DNA of 64,000 nt from Pochonia chlamydosporia 170 (GCF_001653235.2 NC_035792.1:2542001-2606000); one strand, 5' to 3'; positions 33,296 through 47,865 are shown, counted from the first letter of the stretch. The notes: generated by a model not told the origin, from the letters alone. Program-made: numbers and translations.

Positions 33296-36200
33296 CTATA
33301 ACACCACCGCATTGTCAATAATAAGTCCCTGACTCACAATGGTGTACTTCCTCCTCATGCCGACAGCCAGCGCATTTCCAAACAAGTCGTATTCTCCTCG
33401 TCCAACGCGCATCAGCACCAACGGCACACCATGTAGTCTCTTCATCCCCTTTGGCGTGAGTTGTTCCGCTTCCAGCAACGGCCGAGGTAGCTCGTCCTTG
33501 TGCCGACCACGCTCATCGGCTTCATCTACAACGATTACCAGCTGTAGAGCGTCTCGGCGCGGCACAAAGGCCGGTATGTTTGCTACCTTTTCGCTGAAGG
33601 AGCAACCGCCTCGCCTTACGATGATGATTTGGTGGTCTCTGGATGCGGATTCCGGGAGAGGGCTGGAGCAGGCCTGGTCAGCTATGTAGATTGCTTTCCA
33701 GGGGAAGTTCGCCAGGGGGTCGGCCGAGTTGTATGTCGGTCCACCGGGGATAGGGGTATCGAGGATTGAGGGGACGGGGTAGGATCCGGCACCGACGGAA
33801 GTATATGCCTGCCAGGTGTAAAATGCTGCGGACATGGAGTCGTGCGGTTCTGACTCGGGGGTATCTGTTTCTGCGGGATCGAAAACGGAGGTCACTGCCC
33901 GTAGGAGGTTCTTGAATAGAGACTCGGACGGGAAGACGCCCAGATCGGCGTCGTCGAGGTCAGGGCTGCTGTTGCTGGAGAGAAAGGCGGATGGTGATGA
34001 TGATGATGGCGATGGTGAGCTGGTATTTTCAGGGGTGGCGGACGAGGTGGAATTTGGCGGGCGCGGCACCTCAACGAGGAGTTCAACATCAACCACGTCT
34101 TTGCGTCGCAAACAGGTAAATGCATCGTCCTTGAGGTGGCGGACATGCTCTCCGTGGAAAAAGACTGTTTCGTGACGGCCAAGCTGGGTGTTGCCCACAT
34201 GGGTTATCTTCCAGATATATTCGCCACGGGAATCGCTGAATTCTCGCTCGAGCTGTAGCCGAAGACCCTCGAGATTCTTGACTGTAGGGCCAAGGTAGCT
34301 ATGCCATGCAAGAGAGGCGCCGAATCTCGAAATCAGCGAGCTTGTAGCATCGGTGGCTGGGAACTCGATTGCTGATATGACGCGTTGAGGCGGAGCAGCG
34401 CAGGTCCCGTTTGCTGGGAGCATGGTGGGAGGAAGCGTCCATGGAAAGATGGTGTGGTTGGATGTGGCACGGTATTTGGTGACTAAACCCTTCTTCTCGT
34501 CGTGTACCAGAACTTCCTCAACAGGTCCTTGAAGGTTTGGCGTGTTGTAGAGATTTGTGAACCGGGATACGCTGAACAAATCTGGTCTGGAGGCGGTGGA
34601 AGATCCCGTCAGGGGATCAGCTACCGGCGGAGGAGCCGGGCAGGTATTGGTAAAGTTCTCCTTGTGGTAGCTGGAGACTGATACCTCTTTCGAGTTGCTA
34701 GCTGGCGTCCTTGAGCGGCCGAGGTTGCTATTCTTCTGCTTCGGTATGACGAGAGGATGCCCTTCAGTGGTAAAGACGTACGCTGCATCGAGGTTGTTCA
34801 GAGGATGGTCTGGGTCAAACAAGAGATACATGTACTTGGTAGTCTCGCCGAGGAAGAAACTCTCCATGCGGTTTTGCTTCTCTCCAGTGCGAACATCTTG
34901 CAACCCCGCCCAACCACAAGGTGCGTAACACCGACGGCGTATGTCCTTCAGCACCATTTCACCAACGTGGAGATACCAGGGGTCTTTGGTCGCACGATAG
35001 ATGTGGTACGTTGACTCTATGAATTCTGGTCGCCCGGGCCACCAACCAATCCCTGGCTCGACATTGTTCTCCCGAATAGACCAGCGCTCAGGCAAAGCCG
35101 AATATCTTGTCCACAGCGCCGTGTACACAAGATTTGCCTCAATAGCTTCATCAACTTCACCAGCCAGAGCCAAAAGACCAGGATAAAACGCGCCGAGGCT
35201 GTCAATCCACATGGTGTACGGCTGACCCGTGGCCCTGTGAGAATTGGAATAATAAGGAAAGTGGCTTCTGTCTGTGTAAATGTGTCGCTTCACAGACGCA
35301 TGTGCCTGGTGCCACGCCTGCAGAAAAGCATCAGACGAGTGCATTTCACGCGGTAAAGGGTCATGAAGAGAATTCGGATCCAACCAATTTGTCGTGCTTT
35401 GCTTTCGAGACATGGTCGCATTGGGCATGTCTTGGCCAGAGAGCAGAACATGGCTCTTGAATGCATATTCGAAGAAACTGTCCATGCCCGCGCCAATACC
35501 CGAGTGAGGGCCAATCCAAAATCCTTGCTCTGCGTCGATGCCGTTACCAATTAAGCCAATTTCACTCCTTCGTCGCCAAACTTCCCAAAAAGCTCTCTTG
35601 GCCGCATGCTCGAATCTTGGATCACCGGATAAGCGGCTGAGAACCGTAAACTCCAGTGTCAAGCTGCCGGCGCCTGCACTGCAAGTTTCCGTGATTTCTA
35701 CCCGCCCTTCTTCATCTTTCAACTCCTCCGGTCCCCTGTTGAGCGGCGAGTTGACATAAAAAGGAATACCATAACGAAGATTCACCCTAGGGTATGGGAT
35801 TCCAGTCTGGGTGTAGAACGCTGGCAACAGCCTTTCTGCGAGATCGAGAGCAAGTCTCAGCAACTGGCCGTCGTATTTAAGTCCATTTGGCCATGGAATT
35901 GGAGCGAGCTCCAGCGGGTCCTCGTTTTCGGGGGCCGTTGAAGGTTTCGGATCGTATCCTAGGATAGGAAGCTCTCCAATGGCAAACAAATGCGCACTCA
36001 GAAGACCACCCAGCCCTCTAATCACCGTCTCGAACACCTGGACTTTGCTATCGAGGTCGAATCCCCTGGCACGTGCCCCGATCCCAGATGGACCAGCTCT
36101 GCCATCGCCATAGTAATGAACAAACTGGGCAACCCCGTCTTGAAAATCGCTGAGAGCTTGAGGACCAGTATAGGAGCCATCCTGCGGGCCACCTGCCAAT

Positions 36201-36539
36201 ATCGCGAGCGTTGATAAGCTATCGATCAGGGTCAGGGAATAGTTGCCGAGGGCGTCGTTTAACTCTATTCGGGTTGGGTCATTGCGATCTCGAGTCAAGG
36301 CACCACATGTAAGTGGCCTCAACTGTTCAAAAACAATAGTATTAGCCGATGCTTTGGCAATGCGACCTCTATCGAGCTCATACCTCATCTTCTGGGAAAG
36401 CATGCTTCATGTAATTGCTGTATCCGTGATAGAACATGTCAACCGTTTCCTGGCGCAGTTGCGCCAGGTGGTCCGCCCGCATTGACGTCGCTTCCCATGG
36501 TAGCAAGGCGCATACCAACCAGAGCGCAACGGCAAACAT
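33296..36539 (-). CDS. MNL1: ER degradation-enhancing alpha-mannosidase-like protein (EDEM/Htm1 type, GH47 with PA domain)
   Basis: Two exons, 36539-36384 and 36322-33296 (61-bp intron, GTATGA donor, gaacag acceptor), giving 1060 aa. A signal peptide (FAVALWLVCALLPW) begins the protein. The GH47 domain spans about 35-575: NDPTRIELNDALGNYSLTLI, VFETVIRGLGGLLSAH, ETCSAGAGSLTLEF, MDSFFEYAFKSH, RPEFIESTYHIYRATKDP, RMESFFLGETTKYMYLLFD and VFTTEGHP. By analogy to ER mannosidase I, the key residues are Glu150, Asp333, Glu485 and calcium-binding Thr571; all are present. The C-terminal part has a Ser/Pro-rich spacer and a protease-associated domain (about 900-1045, with VRRGGCSFSEKV). EDEM/Htm1 proteins trim mannose from misfolded glycoproteins so that ERAD can recognise them, in yeast as a complex with Pdi1. 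There is no HDEL-type C-terminus (ends DNAVVL). Yeast Htm1 is shorter and lacks this PA extension. Confidence 0.93.
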
Positions 36540-39500
36540 CCTGTCCTAGATCGTCATGAGGTAATCGGCGATTGTCGTGTGCTCCGGTGGCGAAAGTGCA
36601 GTCCTCGACCGAAGACGACGTATATTTGTCGCTAGCAACGGCAACTGCTGCCAAAGCTAAGCAGACCTATGGGGGTGAAGATGTATTCTCCCCCATCTGC
36701 ACGATATCGTGCGTCAACAGTTGTTGTCGCTGGAACCGTTGGTATCCAAGCAGGTGTAGTTGTAAGTTCCAACTTGACTGTTGTCATCATCTGAAACGCC
36801 ACAGAATAGTCGTAGTTGGTCCGAATGTGGCGCGGCGGGTATGTGGCTGCTGAACTTTCTGTGTCAAGTTTCAACTACCCGGTAGTGTTTCCACAAGTTT
36901 TTGCCGATTCTACAAACATGGAACAAAATGTTTGCTCTGGCTTGTCAACTGGGTCACTTAAAACGAAAGGCTTGAACAAACGTATTGTGATCAAAGCATG
37001 GCTTTGTGTTTTCCTTTCCATTGACAGTGTACGTCAATTGTATTAACTACCCGGTGTTGGACTAGTTTTCGTCCTTAGAGTAAGTTCCAGCATAAAACTT
37101 TCGCTGGCCACGCGCAAGTGTCAGTCCAAACCTTATGGTTATTCCATAATTCGTCGATAAGCTGCCTAAACTCTCCTTATCAAAAGATTAAGCGTCCCTG
37201 TGTTCATGTTGCCATGCATTACCAAGTCCGCATCACGGTTACAATTAGTCATTGCACCGACATTATACGCAAGATTGAACAGGACCGAACAACAGCTTCA
37301 AGAGAAATGCCTTTAGTTAGCTCCCAAAGATAACACAAGCTATAATTCTGCCATATCTACTTTTATGTGCCAGCATACCCCAATCACTAGCAATTGAGTG
37401 CACTTTCATCGTATGTTTTGTCTACCTCTTACTACGTACACTGCCGTTTGTTGACGACAATAATCCATTTCGCGTGACAGTAGCTTCATTATGGCTGTCC
37501 TACGGCCAACCAAGGCAGAAAAGTGCAGTTGTATGTATTTGCTGTCCTGGTTCCGCAGAATACTTGAGTTCCACAGCAGCAATAGCCGGAACACTCGTAT
37601 TTGAGACCATATTTACGCGACTATTATCTAAAAAGATAACCCGAAAGCCCGTTGAATTCCAAATTATGGCAAGTGATTAGAGTTGAACAAGTTCTTCATC
37701 GACTTTCCAGACTCACGGTGAAGATATTGACCGTATGCCCTTCAACTCAACCTCAGCAATGGCAACGGATACCGAGTACGATTCCCGCTTGTCCCTGTTG
37801 CTGTACATTATGAGCTATACAACAAGTTTACAGCTTTATAAACGGTTGGCCGCGCAACATAGCGTGACCTGCTATGGTGGTTTTATCACAGCCGGTTCGT
37901 ATCTTGATCGAGCGTTGATACATTGTACCCGCTGATAAGGCGTTTCTGGAATGCGACGATAAGTTGTGAAGCAGTTATACCTTTTCTGTATATGGCTTCA
38001 CAAACTGGAATAGGCTATTCACGAAGTCTGGCAAATGGATGAACCAGTAAGTAAAGACAGTATAGGCAATGCCCTTCCTTTGCTTCAACAGACACCTTAC
38101 ATATAGTGCGATTGTTTATGTTGTCGCAATGCATACCCTCTGGCTCTATTGAGGCATACTTGCAAGACTGTGTCTCCAGCAAGTTTGACGAAACGTAAAT
38201 CTTCCATCGGAGGGTATACAAGACCTCTAAATGGCTGGCATTTCACCATAGGTAAGTATTTTATAATATATTACAGTGATGTACACGCTCGTACGATGGT
38301 CTCGCGCACTTGAGCATGCTGTGTAGCACAAATACCCCAAGATGAGTTAAATACCATCAAATTCTATCAACTATAGGCTATGCTTTGAGTCTAGGTATAC
38401 TGTAGATTCTCTTTTCTAACCATGTACTATACAGGGAAATTAGTTGCAGTGTAATCACGAATCGTTAGTTACTGGTACTAATAAACAACACCATTCGACA
38501 ATGATATGTCGACACCTGCCATACCGAATAGGATACCAACCTTTTCAACGTTACGGCTTACAATTCAATCGCCATTCATCACAAAATACCAGCCCAGTCT
38601 CGTATTGGTGACAAGCACACTGTGTTTACAAGATTATTTGACCGCGTCTCCTGGTAGTATGCAGTGGCCTTTCGCGAAGTCATCCAAGTAACGCCCATCA
38701 TACATTTCTCCTATTTGCCACCCACGTAGGGCAATGCTGAACCACAGCATCATGTTTCCTTGCATGTCGACCAATAGACATGCCAAGTACATTCCGTATT
38801 TACTGGTGTATGTATGTGCCTCTTCGCTACCCTCGATCATATCTCATCCGCCTCTCGGGGTGAGGCGTCAAGACATGGTCAGCATCAGATCAACAGGTCC
38901 GGTATAGAGCCGACGATACAACATGACATTTCCTGGGCGTGCCATCTGAGCAATCTAGTTGGCGAACAAAATAGGTGATGGCTCTTCTAAGCGTCCGTAT
39001 TACCCCAGAGTCTCGTAGTGTTCTGTAATCTTGAACACGATCCCCGGGCGCAAGTAACCGCACCCAATTCTCATAGACCCACGCCATTGATGATTTTATA
39101 ACTGTACAGATAATCTTTGCCGCTTCTTAGTGGAGGAGGGGTGTAAAATGGGCAGCAAGTAAATGGCCCCCAAGTGTCGCAAACCAACAACGAAATACAA
39201 ACTCGTCCGGCTGATCCTGTAAGGCTATGAGGCAGTTGGCATGCTACACCCTGGTTTTCCTTCCCGGCCACTGACGTTACTTTGTTGGATCTCAGCCAAG
39301 TTTACGCAAGTGCTGTCGTCGCCCAACTTTGCCGCATGAGGAAGCTCGATGTAGATCTATGCTCGAGGGGGTTGTTCAGGGCCATCGGAGCTTGCTTTGG
39401 TTGGGAAGCTCTGGTAAGGGAATATGTCTACAGGAGAGAGTACTCCGTATAAATAACTGGGTTCAACATCCTGAATATATTTTTGGACGATTTGTGGGTG

Positions 39501-42500
39501 GAATGTCCATGACGTGCAGTGTTGCATGCGTCGAATCTCTCCACCACGTGTACTAGCATGGAAATACCCGAACATAAGACACGGAAAAGGGGATTGCTGG
39601 AGCATAGTCCACGGAAATAAAGTTCCACGGCTTTCATGCTTCGGTATTGCAGTCAGGGTATGGCCGTGTGTATAGCTCATAGTCAACTGAGCGTGTTACA
39701 CAAGGGGGAGAACAACAGCGTACGAGTGCTACGCATAAGCCGAACAAATGGCCGTCAACTGAGACACCAGTTTTACTGACCAGTGATGTCGACAAGCTCG
39801 CTGAAGAAGTTGGCAAGGTAGCTAGAGACTTGATACGTGGTATTCCACAAGGAACCCATGATGACCGGAGATATCCCCACTGGGCACGCACCGAATGGCA
39901 GTGTTCTGCAGTCCAATTTGCAGAAGAAACTCTGGTGATGCTCCAGTTGCCCGGTACGATCAGCGTTGCAATTGCAGAATTGAACTCCGTTCAACGTCAG
40001 GATAGGACGGCTCGGGGAAGTCGGTCACGAGTCAACATTTCTCGGGGGTCTGGGGCTGATTGCACGTAGCGAGCCCCGAACCCCGAGCAGAACATTGAAG
40101 GAGTACAGGCTGGGGTTTTCTGCCTACCAAGGCTGCTCCGTTCCATATGAACCCTGACCTGACAATCATCAGCATCTTGACAGTGACCAGGTTTGGTCCA
40201 GTCCAGCCTTGAGGGGCGGTTGCGCTTATTAGTGCCGTGGTTTGTTGGCCCGTTTCGCCTCGCCCCGTTTCGCCCAAGCCAACGTGTGCATCGTTCCAAG
40301 AGAGGAAATGGCCGAATTCGATTCGTCGGATGGACCGGCGGCTTCCTGTCATGTCGCCGAGTCTCGTCTCCCTGTTCATCTTTATCTCGAAAGTCGTCAC
40401 CGTTGCAGCCCAAGTTCCTATGCATCCCCTCCAATTACAACTCAGTTGTGGCATACCCCCTGTCCCTGTTTATGCACTCTTCGTTCAAGCACCCTCCCGC
40501 ATTAGCGCGCTTCTGTTTCGACCCTGCTTCCTGTTCGTGTACCGTTTCGACCCTTGGTACTTTCCTCTCTGCCTGGTAACTTTGCATATGCCAGGCTCCA
40601 TGCTTCGGTATGAACAGCCGGGACCAAAGATACACTTCAGAAGAGCAACCCTGCGTTGGGTGTTCATGTATGCACTCTCCTGTTGCCTGGATTGGCCTGC
40701 ATGCTGTTCCTGGAGAAGGCTTATAGAGCACGGGATGTTCAATTCAGCCTCTCAAACCCGATGACGAATTTGGCTATCCAATCTGTGACTCCTCCGGGAT
40801 TGAATGTGGACGAAAGCGCTGACTGGTGTTCTTGGATGCCCGGAACACAGCTGCCAATGGATTTGTCAGAGCATCCATAATCACCGCAATGACCCTCTGG
40901 TTTCACACAAGGGTTGTCGGATGAACGGGCTGACTCACTACCTAAGCCCTGGTTGGAGATGCAGATTATGAAAGGCCTTAAGATATTCCATTTCTCACAT
41001 GAATATGGGCCGATGAGGTTGATAGAGTGCCGAAGGCAGTGGTGAATGAATTGATAATGACCTCAATGGAACCACAGCCAGCTGTGGCACCGGTAGAACC
41101 ATTCAAAGCCACTTTCGATCAATTCCGGTACAACTAGCAGAATCTCCCGTACCGTGCGAAGATCCCATTACTTTAATCCGTAAACGTAAATCGTAATATT
41201 GCACTCCCAGTCCGTCCTCAACGTACTACCGTATATTGAAAAGAAGAGCAATAACAACGAACAGCCATGTTATGATTGCTGGCTCGTGAGTCGTGAGTGT
41301 GGAGCTGCTTCAGATTCAATTGTAGAACTACTGCAACTAGTATTAGCACTTGCTAGCGTCAAGGTTGGTGTTTAGCACCATTACGGGGAAGCTTAAGACC
41401 ATCCGGAACCCCGTAAAGGCTCTGGGATTCGGATTGGACTAAGGATAGTTAGTCTATAATGTTGAATGTGCCTAAACGAAGCCAAATGGCTGTGGATGCC
41501 TTTTCTAATGACTGACTTGGTTCTCTTGCCAGGCATCGGAAAGTGCTCGTCAGACGACACTGTGAGTATTTTTCGTGTCTGAGCTCAGGGCGGCTGCAGA
41601 TCAATCCTGGGCGTCGCGGCTTTTTTTCTTCTGACATTTCAATTTGCCCTCGTGGCTGACTTTTGAATCGAAGATTACGGTAGAGTGTAAGACGTGAAGT
41701 ACCTGGATCTGCAGTGGCTGAGTTGACGAAGAGACTTGCCACAGATGGCATGAAGACGGACAACACCATAAACTTCTCCAGCCTGTCCTGTCTCTCGCTC
41801 GCTAGACTCAGCGATTGGTCGCCACAAGTGCCAGGAGGTCATGAAACCACCCTTGATCCAGATCTCGAGCAGGGGCATAGCCGCTATTGTGCCACAGCTT
41901 CTGTATGTCCCCAGACTAGCCTACATCGTTGTCGAATGGTGTGGAAAAGCCCGATCTGTTCAAAGTTCGCTGAGGCTGGTGGAGAGAATGGCCCCGTCCA
42001 CAACCGAGTAAATCTGGCGACGACCATGATCTAATAGCCATATAGCCCAGGACGTGCATTGCATGGAAAGCATGGGCAACCACTTGATTGATGGACGCCT
42101 CTCTGTCGTCCGGGCACTTCATACCATGGCAAGTGAAAGATATCACTCTATACCCGACGACTTGTATGGCGACTCAGTATGGCTCACGATGCAGCAGACG
42201 ATACTTCTTTGCTTTAAATAAAAGCCTCTGCAACTATCTTTGCTGTCGTTGAACAGGCGACTTTGATTCAGATGTCAACAATAGCGCTCTTCGAAGACGG
42301 GATGGTGGCCACAGCTTCTGTCCCACGCACTTTATCCCCAGGGTCATGGTGTTCTTGTAGCAACAGCAACATGCAGTATGTAAGGTGTATACCGCAATGA
42401 TACGCGATACAGGCATTTTACAGGAAAGAAGGCACGTCATAAATAGGTCCGAACCATCTTCCATCCATGAGGTGATGGCCCAAGCACTTTATAAATACTG

Positions 42501-45500
42501 CCATTATCCCTGTGCAAGAGCCAAGAATATGATGTTGGTCGAGCTGGAGCTCAAGAGATGACATCTCAACCTTCTTTGTACGGTGGTGCTGAGCATACAA
42601 TGCTTGTAACATGGAGTGGCAGTACTTCTCGAGGTTGTGATATAAATTGTAACCGCCGAAAATAAACCCCAGTCTCCCAGATTGGGAAGCCACATCTTTT
42701 GTTCATTTATTCGGAGTGACAATCCATCTCGCCCTGACTTCTCAGGAGTGACAAAAAAAGAAGAACAAAAAAAGAGATTTAAGTAAAAAAATTAAAGGAA
42801 ACAGTAGGCAGAGTCAAGGATAACTTTGAAACATGTGTTGACAGCCTGATTGATCTTGCATAGAAGAGTGTCAAGTAAACGATTGTCCTGCATCGTCAAC
42901 GGAAAGGGTCATGATGGAATCCTCTCAACAGATAGATATTGAAGAATTCTAGTCGATGCGAACATGTGGCTGCCGCTCTAGAGTGAACAATTTTATCGTA
43001 CTTGGCCACGTCAACAAAAAAAAATCCCCTCACCCGTAGCAGAATAACCTGCCTGGAGAAAAAGTAGTGAGACAGAGGCATGGTACTCCGTACATACACC
43101 TGCTGTTCTTAGGGAACAGAGCCTCACGATTTGACGGTCCAAGTAAGCGACCCCAGGTCTTTCTTCGGACCCTTTGTCTTGGCCCAAATTTCCACCGTCA
43201 AGAGACTTGATGGCTTGATACGTAACTCGTATGGCGCCACATGTCGTGGTGGGCGTATGCGTATCAAATGCTAGTTGCGCTAGCAAGACGATTTTGGCGA
43301 TGGCCCCCAAATGCGACTGCAGCCACAGCCAGGCGACGTGATGCGAGGTGCCAGACAGGGTGGCTTTTGCTGTTCTTGTGTGGTACCTGAAGGAAGGCGT
43401 TAACCTAGCTTGTTTCTCCGAAGACCACAGGGAAGAGGGTTTGCAACAGAAGGTAGGCGAGGAGGGTAGAGCCTCATCCACAACTTGGCACGAAGTACGG
43501 AGTACGGGGCCTTTCTGAATGCGACATTTTACAAAACGGTCTTGTCTGAGAACACACCGGTTGTATGCAAAGGCGGCAGAGTCTCATCCCGCGTCTGAAA
43601 CTACCTGCTGTGGGTGGTCATCAATTGCCAACCATGAACCAGACAAACGTCTGCCACACAGTACGTTCCTTGCGGTTCTGCATCCATGGCAGCCGATCAA
43701 TGATTCTTTTTTTCATCGGGCATGCTTTCCCCCGGAGGGCCAGGTTCAGAGGGAAACCAAGGGAACCCTGGGCACTTTGGCTGGTCTCTGAGGCTGGGAC
43801 GACGCCACAACATTGCATCCGGACATTGTCCGCGCTATTTTCCACTCTGTCGGAACTGTGAATGTAACCAAATGAGACCATCTGCCTGCAAAATTGACTG
43901 ACAGACCTCCTGTCTAGCCAATGATAGCCCAAAAGATGACGACAGCCCAATGCTCAACAAGACGACGCTCAGTACTTTGTGAATTGCAAAAGAGTCATGT
44001 CAACTTACCGGGACAAGAAGTCCGACCTCATACAGGCATGCAATGCGACTTTTGATATTACCCGCAGGCATTATTACAACCATTGTCGCAGGTGTTTGTT
44101 TTCCGAAGCTGTACGTGACCCATTTCAAGACGTTTTCTCCATGACGGGAGGTTGAATCTTTGCAACAGGCAACTAATGGTGGGACTGACGCTGCTTAACA
44201 AATCGAGACGCGAGAGATTAAGTCAGAACATTGAAGGAACAGTCTCTGACGTATCGAACCACGGTGCATGTGCCTCTGGCTGCTTCAGCCGACTGTTGGC
44301 GGCTCTCGCGTCCTTCTCCGACAATGAAATTCGGCCGCTCCTATGTCCGATGTCGTAAGGCCGTGGTCTTTTTCTGTCTTCACCTGTCGGCCGCATATCA
44401 CTATTGAGCAGAATGCCTATGATCGGCTCCAACTTCGCTTATCACCGACTGGAAGGCTGGCGAGGAGCCGCCTCCCTCGAACTCTTCTCTTGCTCCCTAA
44501 TGATGTTCCCAGGACAGCTGAAATATGCAGTCTGTTTTAGGAGGGTGACGGCAACAGTTCTCACTGGCTGGTGGATATGATATCTGCCAGTGAGCATTCT
44601 GTGCGGCCGATCGGCGTTATGTGCGGTCGCTGTCAGCCCTCACGACAGCCGTCCACCCTTGAACCTTTCTAACGGGGCTAGCCCAAAAAAAGATTTGGCG
44701 TTGAACTTGAGTTGCTGGCTTCCAGCGAGGCGGTGGGTCTATTTCCACGCCGAGAAGCGACCGGGTATCGCTGAGGCAGTCTGTTGAACTTTCGCTTCTT
44801 CTGTGAGAAGTCAGGCGGAGTCTGCTGTGCTCTACCCACGTTGAGATGATGCTAGAAATCTATTACTTGCTTGCTGTGAAATTACCGCCTTCGAAACGAG
44901 AGGCGTTGGTCACATTCACCCCGGATTTCGATAAACAATGCTGCCAAAGTGAAGACATGGGTATCAAATTCGCGGATTGTTGACTCCAGGACTAACTGGG
45001 TAGTTGAGTGGTAATTTTCGGATGCATTCTCAGGCAAGGATGCCGTGGAGAGGTTCCCACGGAATCCCGACAACGAAGCGAAAGCGAATTGCTTGCTATT
45101 CAAAGAGCAGCTTGGCCGGAGACGCAAGGAGCTCGCCTGCTTTCGGCGTATCGTATTTGGCATCATAGACTCTGCCGAGAAAAAGGTAACGTCCTTCCAC
45201 CAAGCACTTCGAAAGGCACTAATCTTTGACAGTCTTGGTAGACCCGTCTGCACCCTCTTCTCTTTTCAATCACGACGCTCCATGAGGGACAACAGACAAG
45301 CCTTAGCCTGAGATGTATTTTCACTTACAACTACTGTCGTCATTGTCGCCGTTGAACATTTAATTGTCTGTGGTCGATTTGATCGAAGAGCATATCCATT
45401 TCAGCCAGTCAGGCGGAAATTGTGCGGGACTGATGGATGCGTGTAGACTTCGTTTATGCTGACAGTGCATTAGCGTCCTCACAGCCGACACAGAGGACAG

Positions 45501-47865
45501 ATTCAACCACGATCTCGCACCGAAGAACATGGCAAGGCGTGGCACCATGGCACCGAAATTTGAAGTACGTAGTATTTGGCGCTCCGCATGGGGTTGTTCT
45601 CGATGACTTAGCGAGCCACATCAAAGTCCAGCTCATCGCGTGGGTACGTTTCATTCCCCGAGTGCCATGATCGGCTCTCGCTCTTTCTGAAGCTGAACAA
45701 AGTGTTTCAGTCTGATAACTGCGTGCGTTGGGCCTAGACAACTGAGCCCCCAGTTCATTAGTAAAGTTGGCCGACAGCTTTGCACACATGTCGTCATAAG
45801 AACACTATAGCTCCAGGCCATTGCTGACACACGGGAAAGGAGGTTCGCGCCACGAAGACGGCTTGAGACATCAGGGCCGACAATTGTATCTCCGGAACTA
45901 ACTTCAAATAGGGCCCCGTGTGCTATGCATTATGCATTGGCGAAAAGCCTCAATAATCGTGACTCACTGCCTGGGACGGCATCATCCTTGAGCCAGTCTG
46001 GCTGCCGAGGAGGCGGTTCGCTTTGTGTTTGCATGGCGAGTGTTCAGAACCAGAGATGCCTCTGCCTCCGGTAATTCAGCTTGATGTCTTTGACAACGAC
46101 CCGTCTCCATGACTAGCTCTGTACCCTGGCCGCGAAGTTGCATCAAAATGGTCAGCAAAAGCCTCGTGCGAGCCGGGGTGTGTTTTGCCAACGAAGAAGT
46201 AATTTTGGATTCCGTTCTGCAAGTGCAGAATCCACCAGTTTCTCACCTCGAACATTTCCCGTCTTCAAGCTAAACCTGAAAGAGCCTCATGATGCGCACC
46301 TGCAGACCCCACAGTCCGTTTTTAACTTGAATCTGACTTGAAATGTACTGCGGTAGTGTCGCAATGGATGGAACCATGTCATCTCTAGACTCCCCAACTG
46401 ACAGAGGCGACGCCACTACTTTCCAGATCATCTGTTCTTGTTTGACTTTCCAATGAACGGCTGTGCATTCGCTATTCTCCATTCCCCAGCGCCATCTGCT
46501 AGGGGACTGAATGACCATGACAGCGAAAGCTCGATTCCGTCGAATTCCTCTGGTCTGCCGTTGAGCAGCAAAAGCTAGCAGCACTCCGTGTGGAGTATGA
46601 ACTCTCCGGGGTCGGCTCCGTTTGAAACATTGGCTTGTTGCTAAAGTACCAACAGGCAATCCCGATACCATTTTCCAGCAGATATGAAGATGCCTTGGGG
46701 CTGAAGCGGGCCGAGTCACTAATTCCGGTGGTTGCTGATTGATGTGGATAAGAAAGTGGTGTCGAGAGAGAATTGCCCGCCTCGAGTCGCCAGGATATCC
46801 CCCATCGAGTTTAGAGGGGGTGCATAAAAATGACGATGGGAAAGCGAGGGAAGAGAAAGAAGAAGGAACAAAATAAAAAAAAACCACTCCCTCTCAAGAG
46901 AGATTCAGAGTAGCATCTTGCCTTCGCTCTTTATCACTTAACTGCTTGGAACCATTGGCCTGTGCTCCTGAGGAAGGAGCCTCTGGATTTCTTCGTTGTC
47001 CACATCGGGATGAGCTGTCCCCCCACATTCCTGTTCGTTATCAACCATGAACGAGGCCCAGAGCGGGGCATCATTTTGGCACCGCACATGTGCCATCCAC
47101 TCGGCCTGATTCCACAGCCACATGCCACAAAGGCAACATTGAAATGACACAACTTTCACATCTTGCTGTTGGTCGTCAAGACGATCGATGCCCTCCGCAA
47201 GGGAACATCTTCAGCTTCGAGCGCCCCCATCCCGACCCAATGCCGACCGGCATTCGAGAGAAGGGGAGCCCCAGATGGGGTCCAAAGAAAAACGCTGTTG
47301 AGTGAAGTTGGATCGATGCAGAATCAAAAACAAACTTGCTCAGCCCACACACTGTTGTTTGATATACGTTTTTGTTGGCGAAAAAGGTGAATCGTCCCGC
47401 CATAGCCATAGCATGATAGTGAAGTATCCTGAATGAGTTTAATTTGCTAAGTAAAGAGTGATAGCTCTTCTCGAGAAGATGAAAGCAATCTATCCGCGCC
47501 ATATAGTTTGTAGCTATCAACGATACATCAAAACAACACCCAAACATCATCATAACGAAAAGGTAACGGTGAGAGGTAAAATCGCACGAAAAAAGAATGA
47601 AAAGTTGGGGGAGAAAAAGCATAAGAAAACAAACATCCAAGTGAAAATCCACCTTTGACACCATGTGAAGATCCTTTAAAATGCCCAATAGTTGGCCAAG
47701 TCAAAAATGCCATTCGGGTACATCGTGAAGTTTGCGGCTGGCATCCCTTGCTCATGTTGAAGGGCCGTCATGCATAATTCCACACCGCCAACCCAGCACA
47801 TTTTATTCAGCATACGTTTTTCATTAAACTCGAGAAAATAGAACAGCACAAGGGGATATCATGAC
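36540..47865. other. Gene-poor region, about 11 kb
   Basis: No convincing gene. The left part (36900-39100) is richer in A+T; 40000-40800 is G+C-richer with several overlapping open frames that exclude each other. TACTCCGTA/TACGGAGTA motifs lie at 39441-39449, 43084-43092 and 43496-43504. A short protein-like frame at 45030-45310 is noted as a possible exon or relic. No transposase, reverse transcriptase, terminal repeats or tRNA were seen. Confidence 0.45.

Noticed and set aside
40193..40764. Several overlapping frames of 80-175 codons
   Set aside because: They overlap on both strands, exclude each other, and none shows domain-like sequence. A local G+C rise explains the open length.
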